A stretch of DNA of 39,581 nt from Acidimicrobiaceae bacterium (GTDB taxonomy: Bacteria > Actinomycetota > Acidimicrobiia > Acidimicrobiales > Bog-793), in contig PLDN01000172.1 in assembly GCA_003136185.1 (NCBI GenBank), positions 63,652 through 103,232 on the forward strand, written 5' to 3'. Below, in pieces: positions 1-9,006 of the stretch. The notes under the pieces are model-generated. The model did not search any database and was not told the origin of the DNA. It was given only the letters and a program-made list of their open reading frames with translations. A program made the translations under genes and the position numbers. Position 1 is the stretch's first letter; each line of letters opens with the position of its first letter.

Positions 1-1466
1 CGCTTGGCGGCTGCTGCCTTCTTGGTCGGCGCCGGCTTCTCAGCCACAGGCGACGTCCCGACTGCCCGCTCTTCGCCCACCTTCCCCCTCGGGTAGGTGC
101 GGGCAAGCTCCTCCTCGCTTGGCTCCCGCACCTCGTGCGCCTCGGGTGGAAGAAGGGCCGAGATGGCCCGCATGATCCTTTCCGTATCGGCCACCGCGTC
201 GGTCGCGCCGAGCGCGAGGTCGTGGACGGCCGAGCCGGCGCGCACAGTCACGAGAGGCGGATCCAAGACGTTCGTGATCTTCGGAAGGCGGCCCGAGCGA
301 GGCCACACGGCTTCGGTGTTCCAGAGCCCGACTGGCACGACCTGCGCCCCGGTTCGAGCCGCCAGGCGGGCGGCGCCCGTCTTTCCTCGGAGCACCGGGT
401 CGAAGAAAGCCTTTCCGCGTGGAATCGTTCCCTGAGGGAGGACCGCCAAACCCTCGCCAGCCTCGAGGACGCGCTCTGCTGCGACGAGCGAGTCGGCTGC
501 CGCCCCTCCACGCTCGACCGGGATCCCACCGAGCGCCCTTGCCATCTGGCCGACGATCGGAGCGTCGAATAGCTCCTTTTTCCCAAGGAACCGCACGGGT
601 CGCCCCTTGCGAGCTATAAGGACGGCGAGCGCGGCGACGTCGAAGTAGCTGCGGTGGTTCGACACGAGGATGAAGGGCCCGTCGTCCGGGATCAGGTCGA
701 CGCCCTGAAGATCAAAGCGAGCATACGGGAACAGCTCAGGCCGAATCACCAGCTTGCCGACGTCGAAGGCCTCTATGCCGCCGACCGTCGGGACCCCCGG
801 CGGCACGTCGAGATGCAGGATCGGCCAGCGCCGGAGGACAGCAGCGGCGTGCAACCCCATGTCGGGATTGACCGCCCTCGGGTTCCCTACCGCGCTCAGC
901 AGCGGTAGGTCGTAAGCGCTGTCTGAGTAGGCGTAACTCTCGGCGAGGTCGACACCTCGCCAGTCGGCCCACTTGCGCACGGCGGACAGCTTGCCAACCC
1001 CCCAGACGAAGCCGCCTTCGAGCCTTCCGGTATAGACACCGTCGGTCCACGCGTAGCGTGTCGCGACCACTTCGTCGATACCCAATCGGTCAGCGAGAGG
1101 CTTCACGAGGTCGTAGGGGGTGGTAGTCGCCAGCACGAGGATGTGGCCGGACTTTTTGTGTTCAGCGAGCAAGCCTGGCGCGTAGCCCGCGACGTTCTCC
1201 ATCAACAGGTCCGCCGCCACTCTGCCAGCGGCACGCAAACGATCAACGGGCCACCCCCGCACTGCGAACGCCGCAGCCCGCGCGAGCGCCATCCCGAGAG
1301 GGTTCTCCCCGAAACGGTCGTACACCTTGTACAACAGCCCCTCTCCAGGGATCTGGGAGTTGCGCAGTCCGAGCTCTTTCAGCGCTTCATTTATGATGGG
1401 ACCGCTCGCGCCGCGCAACAACGTGCGGTCGAGATCGAATATGGCGGCGGGCTCGGGCACGTCCAT
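1..1466 (-). CDS. HAD-IB phosphatase / 1-acylglycerol-3-phosphate acyltransferase fusion (3' end outside window)
   Basis: I translated this reading frame directly; it stays open from an ATG at 1466 to the window edge (at least 488 residues). Residues 1-215 form a HAD subclass IB phosphatase domain with the nucleophile motif DLDRT at 11-15. Residues about 240-430 form a PlsC-type acyltransferase with the catalytic HX4D motif NHRSYFD (H271, D276) and, near 344-351, PQGTIPRG at the place of the family's EGTR block. The tail becomes rich in Lys, Ala and Pro and runs off the window. By family knowledge PlsC domains acylate lysophosphatidic acid at sn-2 at the membrane, and actinobacteria carry many such HAD-PlsC fusions. 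Fusion partners may act in sequence on phospholipid precursors, which is inference. No clear ribosome binding site precedes the ATG. It is divergent from the LysR gene. Confidence 0.88.
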   Translation of the reverse strand, partial: MDVPEPAAIFDLDRTLLRGASGPIINEALKELGLRNSQIPGEGLLYKVYDRFGENPLGMALARAAAFAVRGWPVDRLRAAGRVAADLLMENVAGYAPGLLAEHKKSGHILVLATTTPYDLVKPLADRLGIDEVVATRYAWTDGVYTGRLEGGFVWGVGKLSAVRKWADWRGVDLAESYAYSDSAYDLPLLSAVGNPRAVNPDMGLHAAAVLRRWPILHLDVPPGVPTVGGIEAFDVGKLVIRPELFPYARFDLQGVDLIPDDGPFILVSNHRSYFDVAALAVLIARKGRPVRFLGKKELFDAPIVGQMARALGGIPVERGGAAADSLVAAERVLEAGEGLAVLPQGTIPRGKAFFDPVLRGKTGAARLAARTGAQVVPVGLWNTEAVWPRSGRLPKITNVLDPPLVTVRAGSAVHDLALGATDAVADTERIMRAISALLPPEAHEVREPSEEELARTYPRGKVGEERAVGTSPVAEKPAPTKKAAAAK

Positions 1467-1527
1467 GAACTTAGGCGACTGACGCGAGCCTCATGCGTGG
1501 GCCGGACGAACCGCACCCGGACGCGAA

Positions 1528-1561
1528 AGAAGGGGCCGGCGGGGGGATGCCGGCCCCTTCT
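1528..1561. terminator. perfect 13-bp inverted repeat in a divergent intergenic region
   Basis: Arms 1528-1540 and 1549-1561 are exact reverse complements, with an 8-nt loop of mostly G. A second, weaker hairpin (6-bp arms around a G-rich loop) follows at about 1573-1596. There is no U-run on the plus side. The position is odd: it lies 5' of both flanking genes, so it cannot terminate either of them in the usual way. It could be a leader or attenuator structure, or part of a small RNA. Confidence 0.5.
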
Positions 1562-1671
1562 AGGAGACTCGCCAGGACCGGAGGGGGGGTTCCGGTTTGC
1601 CCTGTGGTCTAAGTGATCACCAGTTTGCGCCTTCGACCGATATCAGTCAAACAAATATTGTCGATACTTGC

Positions 1672-1688
1672 TATCGTTTATTGTGATG
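1672..1688 (+). promoter_or_regulatory. leaderless promoter and possible LysR box at the LysR start
   Basis: TATCGT (1672-1677) fits the actinobacterial -10 form TANNNT and sits 8 nt before the ATG at 1686, with no Shine-Dalgarno, so a leaderless transcript is likely. The arms CGATA and TATCG (1662-1666 and 1672-1676, 5-nt spacer) form a small dyad over the -10 box. This could be a T-N11-A-like autoregulatory LysR site. Confidence 0.4.
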
Positions 1689-2657
1689 GACCTGCGACAG
1701 CTGAGTGCGATCGTAGCCATTGCTGACCACGGTTCCTTCTCGGCTGCAGCCGATGCCCTTTCTACGGTCCAGTCGAACGTCTCGGCGCACGTGAAGAAGC
1801 TCGAGCGGGAGCTCGGCACCGTCCTTGTAGATCGCGCCACGGGCGGGATGACGGAGGCTGGCAACCTCGTGGTGTCCCGTGCGCGCCGTGCTCGGGCCGA
1901 ACTGGACGCGTTGATGTCCGACGTCATGGCACTCAACCAGGACGTCGCCGGGACGGTGCGCATCGGGATCATCGGGACGACGGCGCGCTGGCTTGTCCCG
2001 CAGCTCCTCGACATAATCCCTCGGCGGTTCCCTCGGCTCACGCTCGTCTTCGTTGAGTCGACCACTACTGCTCTCGACGCCCAGCTCAGCTCCGGTCAGG
2101 TCGACCTAGCGGTGTTGAACCTCCCACATGTCGTCGGAGACCTCGCCCTCATTCCATTGTTCGAAGAGGAACTGGTGCTCGTGGCCGACACCTCTCACCC
2201 GCTTGCGGCCTTCGAGGAGATCGGCATCTCAGAGCTCGCCGGGGTGGCCCTACTTCTGCCGTATCACGGGACCGCGTTCCGACAAGAACTCGACGAGGCT
2301 GCCCGCACTCTCGGGATCGAGCTCGAAGCTCGTGCCGAGGTTGACGGGACGCGACTGATCGCCTCACTCGTCTTCGAGGGCTACGGCCCAGCGATCTTGC
2401 CGGCCACCGCCGTGCCTTCGTATCTGCTCGAACGGTGGGCCACCGTAAAGGTGAGAGAGATCCCGCCTCGACTCGTCGGCGTCGCCCAGCGGGCTCGCAG
2501 CCTCCCGTCCGCCCCCACGAGAGCGGTGCTCGACATGCTGACGTCGATCGTCTTCTCGCCAGGCCGGACCCCGCCGGGTCTGACACCGGTACCGCCGGAT
2601 CAGGTGAGGCCGAGCGCGATCCGTGCTGTCAGTCCGATGCGGTCTCAGGCCGGCTGA
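1686..2657 (+). CDS. LysR-family transcriptional regulator
   Basis: The protein has 323 residues, the usual LysR length. Residues 1-60 are a winged helix-turn-helix of LysR type (MDLRQLSAIVAIADHGSFS followed by AADAL and the SNVSAHVKKLE recognition segment). Residues about 90-290 form the periplasmic-binding-like effector domain. A TTG six codons upstream (1668) is in frame, but the ATG at 1686 gives the standard LysR N-terminus and fits a leaderless promoter. Its last 13 bp overlap the convergent GNAT gene. The divergent neighbour is the HAD-PlsC gene, which could be a target, but the intergenic region is about 220 bp and nothing else ties them. The ligand is unknown. Confidence 0.92.
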   Translation: MDLRQLSAIVAIADHGSFSAAADALSTVQSNVSAHVKKLERELGTVLVDRATGGMTEAGNLVVSRARRARAELDALMSDVMALNQDVAGTVRIGIIGTTARWLVPQLLDIIPRRFPRLTLVFVESTTTALDAQLSSGQVDLAVLNLPHVVGDLALIPLFEEELVLVADTSHPLAAFEEIGISELAGVALLLPYHGTAFRQELDEAARTLGIELEARAEVDGTRLIASLVFEGYGPAILPATAVPSYLLERWATVKVREIPPRLVGVAQRARSLPSAPTRAVLDMLTSIVFSPGRTPPGLTPVPPDQVRPSAIRAVSPMRSQAG

Positions 2658-3358
2658 GCCGGGTGCGAACCGGGTGCTGGCGCTGACGATGGCCGATCAG
2701 GAGGTCGGGGCTCTCGCCACATGAGCCAGATTCTCGGCCCGACACCGCGTCCGTTGCCCTTACCCTCGCCAACCTCGCCGGTGACTTCGAAACCGTGCCG
2801 GTGGTAGAACGAAAGATTCTCCTCCTTCGAGGATTCGAGGTAGGCCGGCATGGCTTCCTCGTCGAGCCGATCGAGCACCACTCGCAGCAGCGCCGATCCA
2901 ATGCCCGATCCTTGCCTGGGTGGGTCGGTTCCTATCGTGCCGAGGTAGAAGTGCATGATCTTCGGGTGCACGGCCTCGAGCTGCTCGAGCAGCCGCAACG
3001 CGCGACCCGTGTGCCGACCGAGGATGCGGGCAGCCGTGAAGAGCTGGCCGATCGCTTCGGCCACTGTCGGCACGTGACGCCGAGGCGGCATCCACAGTGC
3101 TACTCCGGCGAGGTCAGAAGTGGTCCACGCCTCCCCCTTCGGGAGAAACACGTGGGTGAACTGCCACTCGAAATAGCGCTCGAGGCGGCGCCGGCGGGTG
3201 CGTTCATTCGGGAAGAGGTAGTCCGACACGGGATCGTCGTCGAATGCCCTCGCGAGGCAGGCACCGAGTGCGTTCACGTCGGCAGGCTCGACTCGTCGCA
3301 CAACAGGCCGCGCGTGCCGTCCCACCGATCCGACCGGTGGTGTCGGAGTCTCGGTCAT
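2645..3358 (-). CDS. GNAT-family N-acetyltransferase (copy 1)
   Basis: The protein has 237 residues. The acetyl-CoA pyrophosphate-binding loop (Q/R-x-x-G-x-G/A) is RQGSGIG at about 148-154, followed by the signature PAYLESS and FYHRHGFEVTG near the C-terminus. The ATG at 3358 was chosen because the frame upstream of it is low-complexity and overlaps the divergent gene. The fold transfers an acetyl group from acetyl-CoA to an amine; the substrate is not visible. Two further genes of the same subfamily are in this window (6449-7042 and 9564-10199). They share the blocks 'AHP...YL', 'QG.G.G' and 'PAYLE(S/T)'. The neighbour on the other side is a divergent DsbA-fold gene. Confidence 0.9.
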   Translation of the reverse strand: MTETPTPPVGSVGRHARPVVRRVEPADVNALGACLARAFDDDPVSDYLFPNERTRRRRLERYFEWQFTHVFLPKGEAWTTSDLAGVALWMPPRRHVPTVAEAIGQLFTAARILGRHTGRALRLLEQLEAVHPKIMHFYLGTIGTDPPRQGSGIGSALLRVVLDRLDEEAMPAYLESSKEENLSFYHRHGFEVTGEVGEGKGNGRGVGPRIWLMWREPRPPDRPSSAPAPGSHPAQPA

Positions 3359-3404
3359 CTCGTCGCGCCAGTCGCTCGCCCGTCCCCCATCACCTGCGAC
3401 GGTA

Positions 3405-4130
3405 GTGGCCGAGCGCGCAGACTTACGAGCCGGGCGCGGGAATCGCCCGCGGGTCCCAGGCGTTGAACTGGTCGTGACTACGAATTCCGATACCGAATCG
3501 CAGGCCGACGTAGGGGCGGAGGCCGGCTCGTTGCCCGCCTTCACCGTCACGTGGGACTACCGGTGCCCGTTCGCCCGCAACGCCCACGAGCACCTCGTCG
3601 CCGCCCTCGAGTCGGGCGCACCTTTTGAAGTCACCTTCCTCGGGTACTCGCTGAGCCAGGGACATCTGGAGGAGGGCGAGACTCCGGTCTGGGACGAGCC
3701 GTCGAAGGACTCTGGCATCGTTGCGATGCAAGCGGGGATCGTCGTGCGGGACAAGCTGCCCGACAAGTTCCTCCAGGTCCACCGTGCGCTTTTTGCGCTG
3801 CGCCACGACGACAGCGGAGACCTGCGGGACACCGCCGCCATCAGCGGCGTGCTCGAGGAGAACGGGGTCGATGCGAACTTCGTCTTCGCCGAGATCGAGA
3901 GCGGCTGGCCACTCGAGGTGTTCCACAAGGAGCACGACGCCGGCGTCAGTGGGCACGACGTATGGGGCGTGCCGACGTTCATCGTCGGCGACCAGGCAGC
4001 GTTCGTCCGGCTGATGACCCGCCCCGCAGGCGACGGAGCGGCAGGGCGCCGAGCAATCGAAGCGATCCTGCACCTGCTGACCGACATGCCCGAGCTCAAC
4101 GAGTTCAAGCACACCTCGATCCCCCGTTGA
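3405..4130 (+). CDS. DsbA-fold (thioredoxin-like) protein with a single active-site cysteine
   Basis: The protein has 241 residues from GTG 3405. An alternative GTG at 3474 would give 218 residues and removes an Arg/Gly-rich N-terminus, so the start is uncertain. The mature part begins with a beta strand and YRCPFARNAHEH: the thioredoxin-like active site is C-P-F-A, so the second Cys of CXXC is missing. A later VWGVPTFIVG supplies the cis-proline that faces the active site in this fold. This is the arrangement of DsbA-like/2-hydroxychromene-2-carboxylate isomerase-type proteins, which often use a low-molecular-weight thiol (mycothiol in actinobacteria). A mycothiol- or glutathione-type transferase or isomerase is more likely than a disulfide-forming oxidase. 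No signal peptide is seen, so it is probably cytoplasmic. Confidence 0.82.
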   Translation: MAERADLRAGRGNRPRVPGVELVVTTNSDTESQADVGAEAGSLPAFTVTWDYRCPFARNAHEHLVAALESGAPFEVTFLGYSLSQGHLEEGETPVWDEPSKDSGIVAMQAGIVVRDKLPDKFLQVHRALFALRHDDSGDLRDTAAISGVLEENGVDANFVFAEIESGWPLEVFHKEHDAGVSGHDVWGVPTFIVGDQAAFVRLMTRPAGDGAAGRRAIEAILHLLTDMPELNEFKHTSIPR

Positions 4131-4165
4131 CGGGTTGCACCGAGCCACGGTGCGATCCGCTGTGG

Positions 4166-4180
4166 GATGATCCGGCGGTG
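4166..4180 (+). promoter_or_regulatory. possible leaderless promoter of the PAS-GGDEF gene
   Basis: GATGAT (4166-4171) lies 6 nt before GTG 4178. This matches the spacing of the TANNNT boxes seen at other genes here, though the first base is G. No Shine-Dalgarno precedes GTG 4178, while the sequence before ATG 4190 (GGGGAG) is too close to serve. Confidence 0.3.
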
Positions 4181-5476
4181 TCCGGGGAGATGAACGAGGC
4201 AGTCCTACGCCAGATCATCGACTCGACTGCCGACCTCCTCGTCGTGTTCGACGAGGACGGGCAGATCGTCTTCGTGAACAACGCCGTCCGGACTGCGACG
4301 GGCGGCGAGCCGGATGAGTACATCGGGACCAACATCGTCGACTACGTCCATCCCGACGAGCTCGAGCAGGCCCTATCGCTCCTCGAGCTCAGCGCGACTT
4401 TCGGCGGCGTTCCCGGCAGCGCCAACTTCCACGTCTTGCGTCGCGACGGGACTTACGTCGATCTGGAACTCTCCGTCGGGTCAGGCATCGGCACCTCGGT
4501 GCCGCTTCGGTACGTGCTTGGGCGCAATAACCCGAGCCGCGAGGCACTGGAGACGATCCTCCGCGGTCTCGTGATCGGCGGCGATTTCGACGGTGTGATG
4601 ACCGCCCTCTGCGACGTGTTCGATTGGCGGGTCCTCGGATCACAGATTGCTGTCGCCTGGTGCGGGGTCGACGGGAGAGACCGGTGTGTATCAACTGGTC
4701 TTCCGCAGGAGTTGGCCGAGCCCGACCTTGCGGACGGCTCACCGTGGTCAGAGGCCCGCAGGCTCGGAACAAGTGTCGTGGAACTGGACCTGCAACGCCT
4801 GAGCAAGGTCCAGAGGTCTGCCGCCTCGGCGCTCGGCCTGGCGGCCTACTGGATCGAATCGGTCGAAAGTCCCGGATCGCCTGCCTTCGTGACCGTGTGG
4901 ACTCGAACCGGTGGCATGCCTCCCTCGGCTCACTCTCAGGGCATGGACATGGTCCGGAATCTTCTTCCTGTCATCTTGAAATGGGTCAACCAGGAGCGCC
5001 GCCTCGATTTTTCCGCCACCCATGACGAGCTGACGGAGATCGGGAATCGAAAGGCCTTCTTCGATGCGCTCGATCAGACGCCGGCCGGCGCGGTGCTCTA
5101 CTGCGACCTCGACGGCTTCAAGTCAGTCAACGACGGGTTCGGCCATACCGTAGGCGACGGGATCCTGCAGCTCGTTGCCGATCGGATCGCAGGCTGCCTC
5201 CGCGACGGCGACTTCCTCGCGCGGCTCGGCGGAGATGAGTTCGGGGTGATCTGCCCCGGCGCGGGGCCCGAAGCCGCAGAGCAGATATCCGAGCGCATCC
5301 GCACTGCGATCGATCGACCGTTCGCGGTCAAGGATGTCGAGATCCGGATCACGATCACGGTCGGGATCGGCGTCGGCGTCGGCCAGGGGTCGGACCGGCT
5401 CGGCGAGTCCGTCGTAGAGGCGGCCGACCTCGCCCTTTACCGAGAGAAGCGCTCCCGGGCAATCGGTCGCGCGTAG
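4178..5476 (+). CDS. PAS-GAF-like-GGDEF diguanylate cyclase
   Basis: The protein has 432 residues from GTG 4178 (ATG 4190 is an alternative). An N-terminal PAS domain spans about 8-125, beginning with a helix and the typical 'D.LLVVFDEDGQIVFVNNA' start. Residues about 130-285 look like a divergent GAF sensor region. The C-terminal GGDEF domain begins at ATHDELTEIGNRKAF and has an intact GGDEF at 351-355. RDGD at 342-345, exactly five residues before it, is a good inhibitory I-site. It should make cyclic di-GMP from two GTP and be subject to product inhibition; this is family knowledge. No membrane segment is seen, so it is a soluble sensor. Its stop codon abuts the stop of the convergent hydrolase gene with no spacing. 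Confidence 0.92.
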   Translation: MSGEMNEAVLRQIIDSTADLLVVFDEDGQIVFVNNAVRTATGGEPDEYIGTNIVDYVHPDELEQALSLLELSATFGGVPGSANFHVLRRDGTYVDLELSVGSGIGTSVPLRYVLGRNNPSREALETILRGLVIGGDFDGVMTALCDVFDWRVLGSQIAVAWCGVDGRDRCVSTGLPQELAEPDLADGSPWSEARRLGTSVVELDLQRLSKVQRSAASALGLAAYWIESVESPGSPAFVTVWTRTGGMPPSAHSQGMDMVRNLLPVILKWVNQERRLDFSATHDELTEIGNRKAFFDALDQTPAGAVLYCDLDGFKSVNDGFGHTVGDGILQLVADRIAGCLRDGDFLARLGGDEFGVICPGAGPEAAEQISERIRTAIDRPFAVKDVEIRITITVGIGVGVGQGSDRLGESVVEAADLALYREKRSRAIGRA

Positions 5477-6337
5477 TCAACTGAAGAACGAACGAAGCTC
5501 TGCCGCGACAAGCTCAGGCTTGCCATGGTTGTCCGCTGCTGTGTGTCCGACCCCGTGAAGCGTGATCCGGCGCGCGCTCGGGAGCACCTCGCTCAATCCG
5601 TCAAGTGCCACGGCAAGCTTGCGGTTGCTCTTCTCGCCACCCAGTAGGAGCAGCTCGCAGCCAAGTGTGGCGTAGCGATCCAACGAGCCGGCCGCCTGAG
5701 TGACCGTTAGAACGTCGTAGCGAATCGTGGGAATGACCTCGCTCAGCGAGATCGCGCCAGGTGGCAACTGCTTCGTCTCAGCTTCCTTGATCGCGCGGCC
5801 GATACCCCACATGAGCAAGAAGCGCGGCAGATACCGCGTCGCCGTACGGTCAGATGTCCCCCTGATGACAGTGACGAAAGCCGCGGCGAGCTCACCTTGC
5901 TGCAGCTCACGCTCGTAGCGGGGCGCCCACGACATCTGCGATACGCCGTCGAATGAGAGCGGCGGTTCGTACAGCGCCAGCCTTTCGATCTCGCTCGATG
6001 AAAGTGCCGCCTCGAGGGCTATCACCGCGCCGGCGCTCAGCGCGAACACGTAGTGGGCGCCGGACTCAGCGAGAAGGGCCTCCAAGTCCTCGACCTCCTT
6101 CGCTATTCCATGCTCGTCGCCGCACGGACCGCTCATGCCGCGGCCGCGGCGATCGGGGACGAAGAGCGTGAACTGATCTGATAGCACCTTCGCCATCGTG
6201 ACGAGGTTCTCTGACGTCTGCGCGGCCCCATGAACCAGGATGAGCGCGGGGCCGGTTCCGAGCCTGCGATATCCGATCCTCGTACCGTCTGCCGAGATCA
6301 CTGTTCCGGTGTCTTCACCTGGCGGCACGACGCTCAC
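5477..6337 (-). CDS. alpha/beta hydrolase with an unusual nucleophile elbow
   Basis: The protein has 286 residues from GTG 6337, chosen because AAGGA lies 7 nt upstream; longer readings have no start signal. The N-terminal strand VISADGTRIGYRRLGTG and the oxyanion motif LVHGAAQ (HG) are typical. The nucleophile elbow reads A-L-S-A-G instead of G-x-S-x-G, so Ser is kept but the first Gly is Ala. A C-terminal GVGHTAADN supplies the catalytic His. It should be a soluble esterase-, lipase- or lactonase-like enzyme with unknown substrate. It is convergent with the PAS-GGDEF gene and divergent from the second GNAT gene. Confidence 0.88.
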   Translation of the reverse strand: MSVVPPGEDTGTVISADGTRIGYRRLGTGPALILVHGAAQTSENLVTMAKVLSDQFTLFVPDRRGRGMSGPCGDEHGIAKEVEDLEALLAESGAHYVFALSAGAVIALEAALSSSEIERLALYEPPLSFDGVSQMSWAPRYERELQQGELAAAFVTVIRGTSDRTATRYLPRFLLMWGIGRAIKEAETKQLPPGAISLSEVIPTIRYDVLTVTQAAGSLDRYATLGCELLLLGGEKSNRKLAVALDGLSEVLPSARRITLHGVGHTAADNHGKPELVAAELRSFFS

Positions 6338-6448
6338 GTCCGGGTCCTTTGATCGCGAAACGTCTTCATACTGAACATCCTGCCGACAGCATGGCTCGCG
6401 CGACCGCGGTCTTGACACGACTCGCCGCCTCGCAGGACTCCGAATAGC

Positions 6449-7042
6449 GTGACCGGGATGCGCGCACAACCACTCTCGATCGCGTCCGAGAGCGAAAAGG
6501 AGAGGGCGGTCGACACCCTCGTCTTGGCGTTCACGGCCGACCCGCTCATGCGCTGGCTATACCCAGACGCTCGGCAATATCTCGCCCACTTCCCCGAGTT
6601 CATCGCAGCCTTCGGCGGCAACGCCTTCGCCGCGCAGACCGCCTGGAGCCTGGACGACTGCTCCGCCGTCGCCCTATGGCTGCCAGCAGGCACGCAGCAG
6701 GACGCCGACGCCATCACCTCGGTGGTCGCCGAGACGGTCTCACCCGAAAAGCTTGAGGACATTCTCCTGGTCGGCCTCCAAGTGGACGAGGCGCACCCGG
6801 AATTTGCGCACTGGTACCTGCCCTTTTTCGGCGTCGACAGCGCCCTACAGGGAAATGGCCTCGGTGGAGCGCTGATGAAGCATTGCCTTGGGATCCTCGA
6901 TGCGAGCGGTCTGCCGGCCTATCTGGAAACCTCCAACCCTCGCAACATTCCCTTCTATGAGCGTCACGGGTTCGAGGTCACCGGCCAGGCGCAAGCCGGA
7001 GCGTGCCCGCCCGTCACGTTCATGCTGAGGGCTGCTCAGTAG
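6449..7042 (+). CDS. GNAT-family N-acetyltransferase (copy 2)
   Basis: The protein has 197 residues from GTG 6449; the ATG at 6458 (three codons in) is equally possible, and an AGGA lies about 11 nt before the GTG. The acetyl-CoA loop is LQGNGLG at about 133-139, followed by LPAYLETSNPRNIPFYERHG, the same block as in the other two copies. The middle has AHPEFAHWYL, also shared. Acetylation of a small amine or antibiotic-like compound is possible but not shown by sequence. A G+C-rich hairpin lies just downstream. Confidence 0.9.
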   Translation: MTGMRAQPLSIASESEKERAVDTLVLAFTADPLMRWLYPDARQYLAHFPEFIAAFGGNAFAAQTAWSLDDCSAVALWLPAGTQQDADAITSVVAETVSPEKLEDILLVGLQVDEAHPEFAHWYLPFFGVDSALQGNGLGGALMKHCLGILDASGLPAYLETSNPRNIPFYERHGFEVTGQAQAGACPPVTFMLRAAQ

Positions 7043-7047
7043 CCCCG

Positions 7048-7071
7048 GAGCGCCGCTCGGCGGAGGCGCTC
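7048..7071. terminator. hairpin between convergent genes
   Basis: Arms 7048-7054 and 7065-7071 (GAGCGCC / GGCGCTC) flank a 10-nt loop. It lies between the stops of the convergent GNAT and small unknown genes, the expected place for a bidirectional terminator. There is no strong U-run. Confidence 0.5.
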
Positions 7072-7094
7072 TACCGGTGAGGCCGGCAACCGCC

Positions 7095-7484
7095 TCAGCC
7101 GACGAATGCCCTGAGGTCAGTCAGAAGCTTGTCCTCGATCTCGATGTTCCAGGCACTCTCAGCCACGTCCACGACGAGGAACAGGTCCGAAATGAGCAGG
7201 GTCTCGATCACCGCGACTCCAAGGTGCTCGAGCCACTTGCCGATGCCGACGTGAACCGTGAGGTCGTCGGAGGTCCCCGTGATGGTGATCGTCAGCGCAC
7301 GGTCCGCGTCAACCATCCCGCGCAGGAACCCGCCCTTCTTCGCTTGGATCACGACCGCTTGCGAGCTCGGAGCAGATGTCACTACCGCAAAGCCGTCGGC
7401 CTTCAGGTAATCCTCGATGTGGGACCGCACAGCGTCGGGGTCCTTGCCCTTGCCTTGGAAGCGCTCCACCTTGTCACCGAGCAT
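7095..7484 (-). CDS. small conserved-looking protein of unknown function
   Basis: The protein has 129 residues. ATG 7484 is supported by a strong Shine-Dalgarno (GAGAGAGGT) just upstream. It is soluble, with no signal peptide or membrane segment. The first third looks like a small alpha/beta domain (IEDYLKADGFAVVTS, then a strand with QAVVIQAKKG). A middle strand ALTITITGTSDDLTVHVGIG and a helical C-terminus follow. The layout suggests a lipid- or ligand-binding alpha+beta fold, but I do not recognise the family. It lies downstream of recA on the same strand, beyond the recA hairpin, in the place where recX is often found. It does not resemble RecX. Confidence 0.75.
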   Translation of the reverse strand: MLGDKVERFQGKGKDPDAVRSHIEDYLKADGFAVVTSAPSSQAVVIQAKKGGFLRGMVDADRALTITITGTSDDLTVHVGIGKWLEHLGVAVIETLLISDLFLVVDVAESAWNIEIEDKLLTDLRAFVG

Positions 7485-7677
7485 GATTACCTCTCTCTTT
7501 CCCGTCGCCAGATCTTCTGCCGCCCCGCGGCAAGCCAATGTACCCGCCGGCCAAACACCGGTCGCGCAAGGCCATCGGTTGAACTCGGACGTCGTCACCG
7601 CGCCGTCGGCAACACTCGGGTGGACTGACGCCCGCAGGCACGCCGCGCCCCTACATCCGAAGAGGGAGACGTTCTGA

Positions 7678-7748
7678 TTCGGCGGACAGCTCGTCGGAAG
7701 AAGCGGCCGTTTCTCTCGGCCGCTGAGGACGACGAGCTGTCCGCCGAA
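7678..7748. terminator. large hairpin downstream of recA (19-bp plus 7-bp stems)
   Basis: Arms 7678-7696 and 7730-7748 are perfect 19-bp reverse complements. Inside them, AGCGGCC (7702-7708) and GGCCGCT (7718-7724) form a second stem with a 9-nt loop. The structure starts 4 nt after the recA stop codon, so it is most simply the recA terminator or an mRNA 3'-end stabiliser. It lacks a U-run, as is usual for actinobacterial terminators. Confidence 0.75.
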
Positions 7749-7752
7749 CCGT

Positions 7753-8829
<1,077 letters not shown>

Positions 8830-8948
8830 CGCCGTCTCCTTTTTACTTTCTGCGTGTCAGCCTGTTCCGGCGTCTTACCGGCCTCGGCGATTTGTCTCCC
8901 CGGACCATACGCGGGGGGTGTATCACTGGCTTGATCCGATGTCACACG

Positions 8949-8954
8949 AGTGTA
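8949..8954 (-). promoter_or_regulatory. candidate recA -10 box
   Basis: On the minus strand this reads TACACT (TANNNT), placed 5 nt downstream of the LexA box, so LexA binding would cover the promoter. The implied leader is about 110-115 nt, and recA has its own Shine-Dalgarno. The -35 is not recognisable. Confidence 0.35.
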
Positions 8955-8957
8955 GTT

Positions 8958-8973
8958 CCGAACGTACGTTCGG
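8958..8973. promoter_or_regulatory. LexA (SOS) box between recA and the macrodomain gene
   Basis: The 16-bp sequence CCGAACGTACGTTCGG is a perfect palindrome. It matches the Gram-positive and actinobacterial SOS operator core (CGAAC-N4-GTTCG). It lies in the divergent region, about 130 bp before recA and about 34 bp before the macrodomain gene. LexA repression of recA is expected; control of the divergent gene is inference from position. Confidence 0.85.
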
Positions 8974-9006
8974 TGGTGGATAGCACGCCGTGGCGAGACC
9001 GGCAGA

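Noticed and set aside
1143-1616. Plus-strand frame over the HAD-PlsC start
   Set aside because: It is antisense to a well-supported fusion gene and shows no domain.
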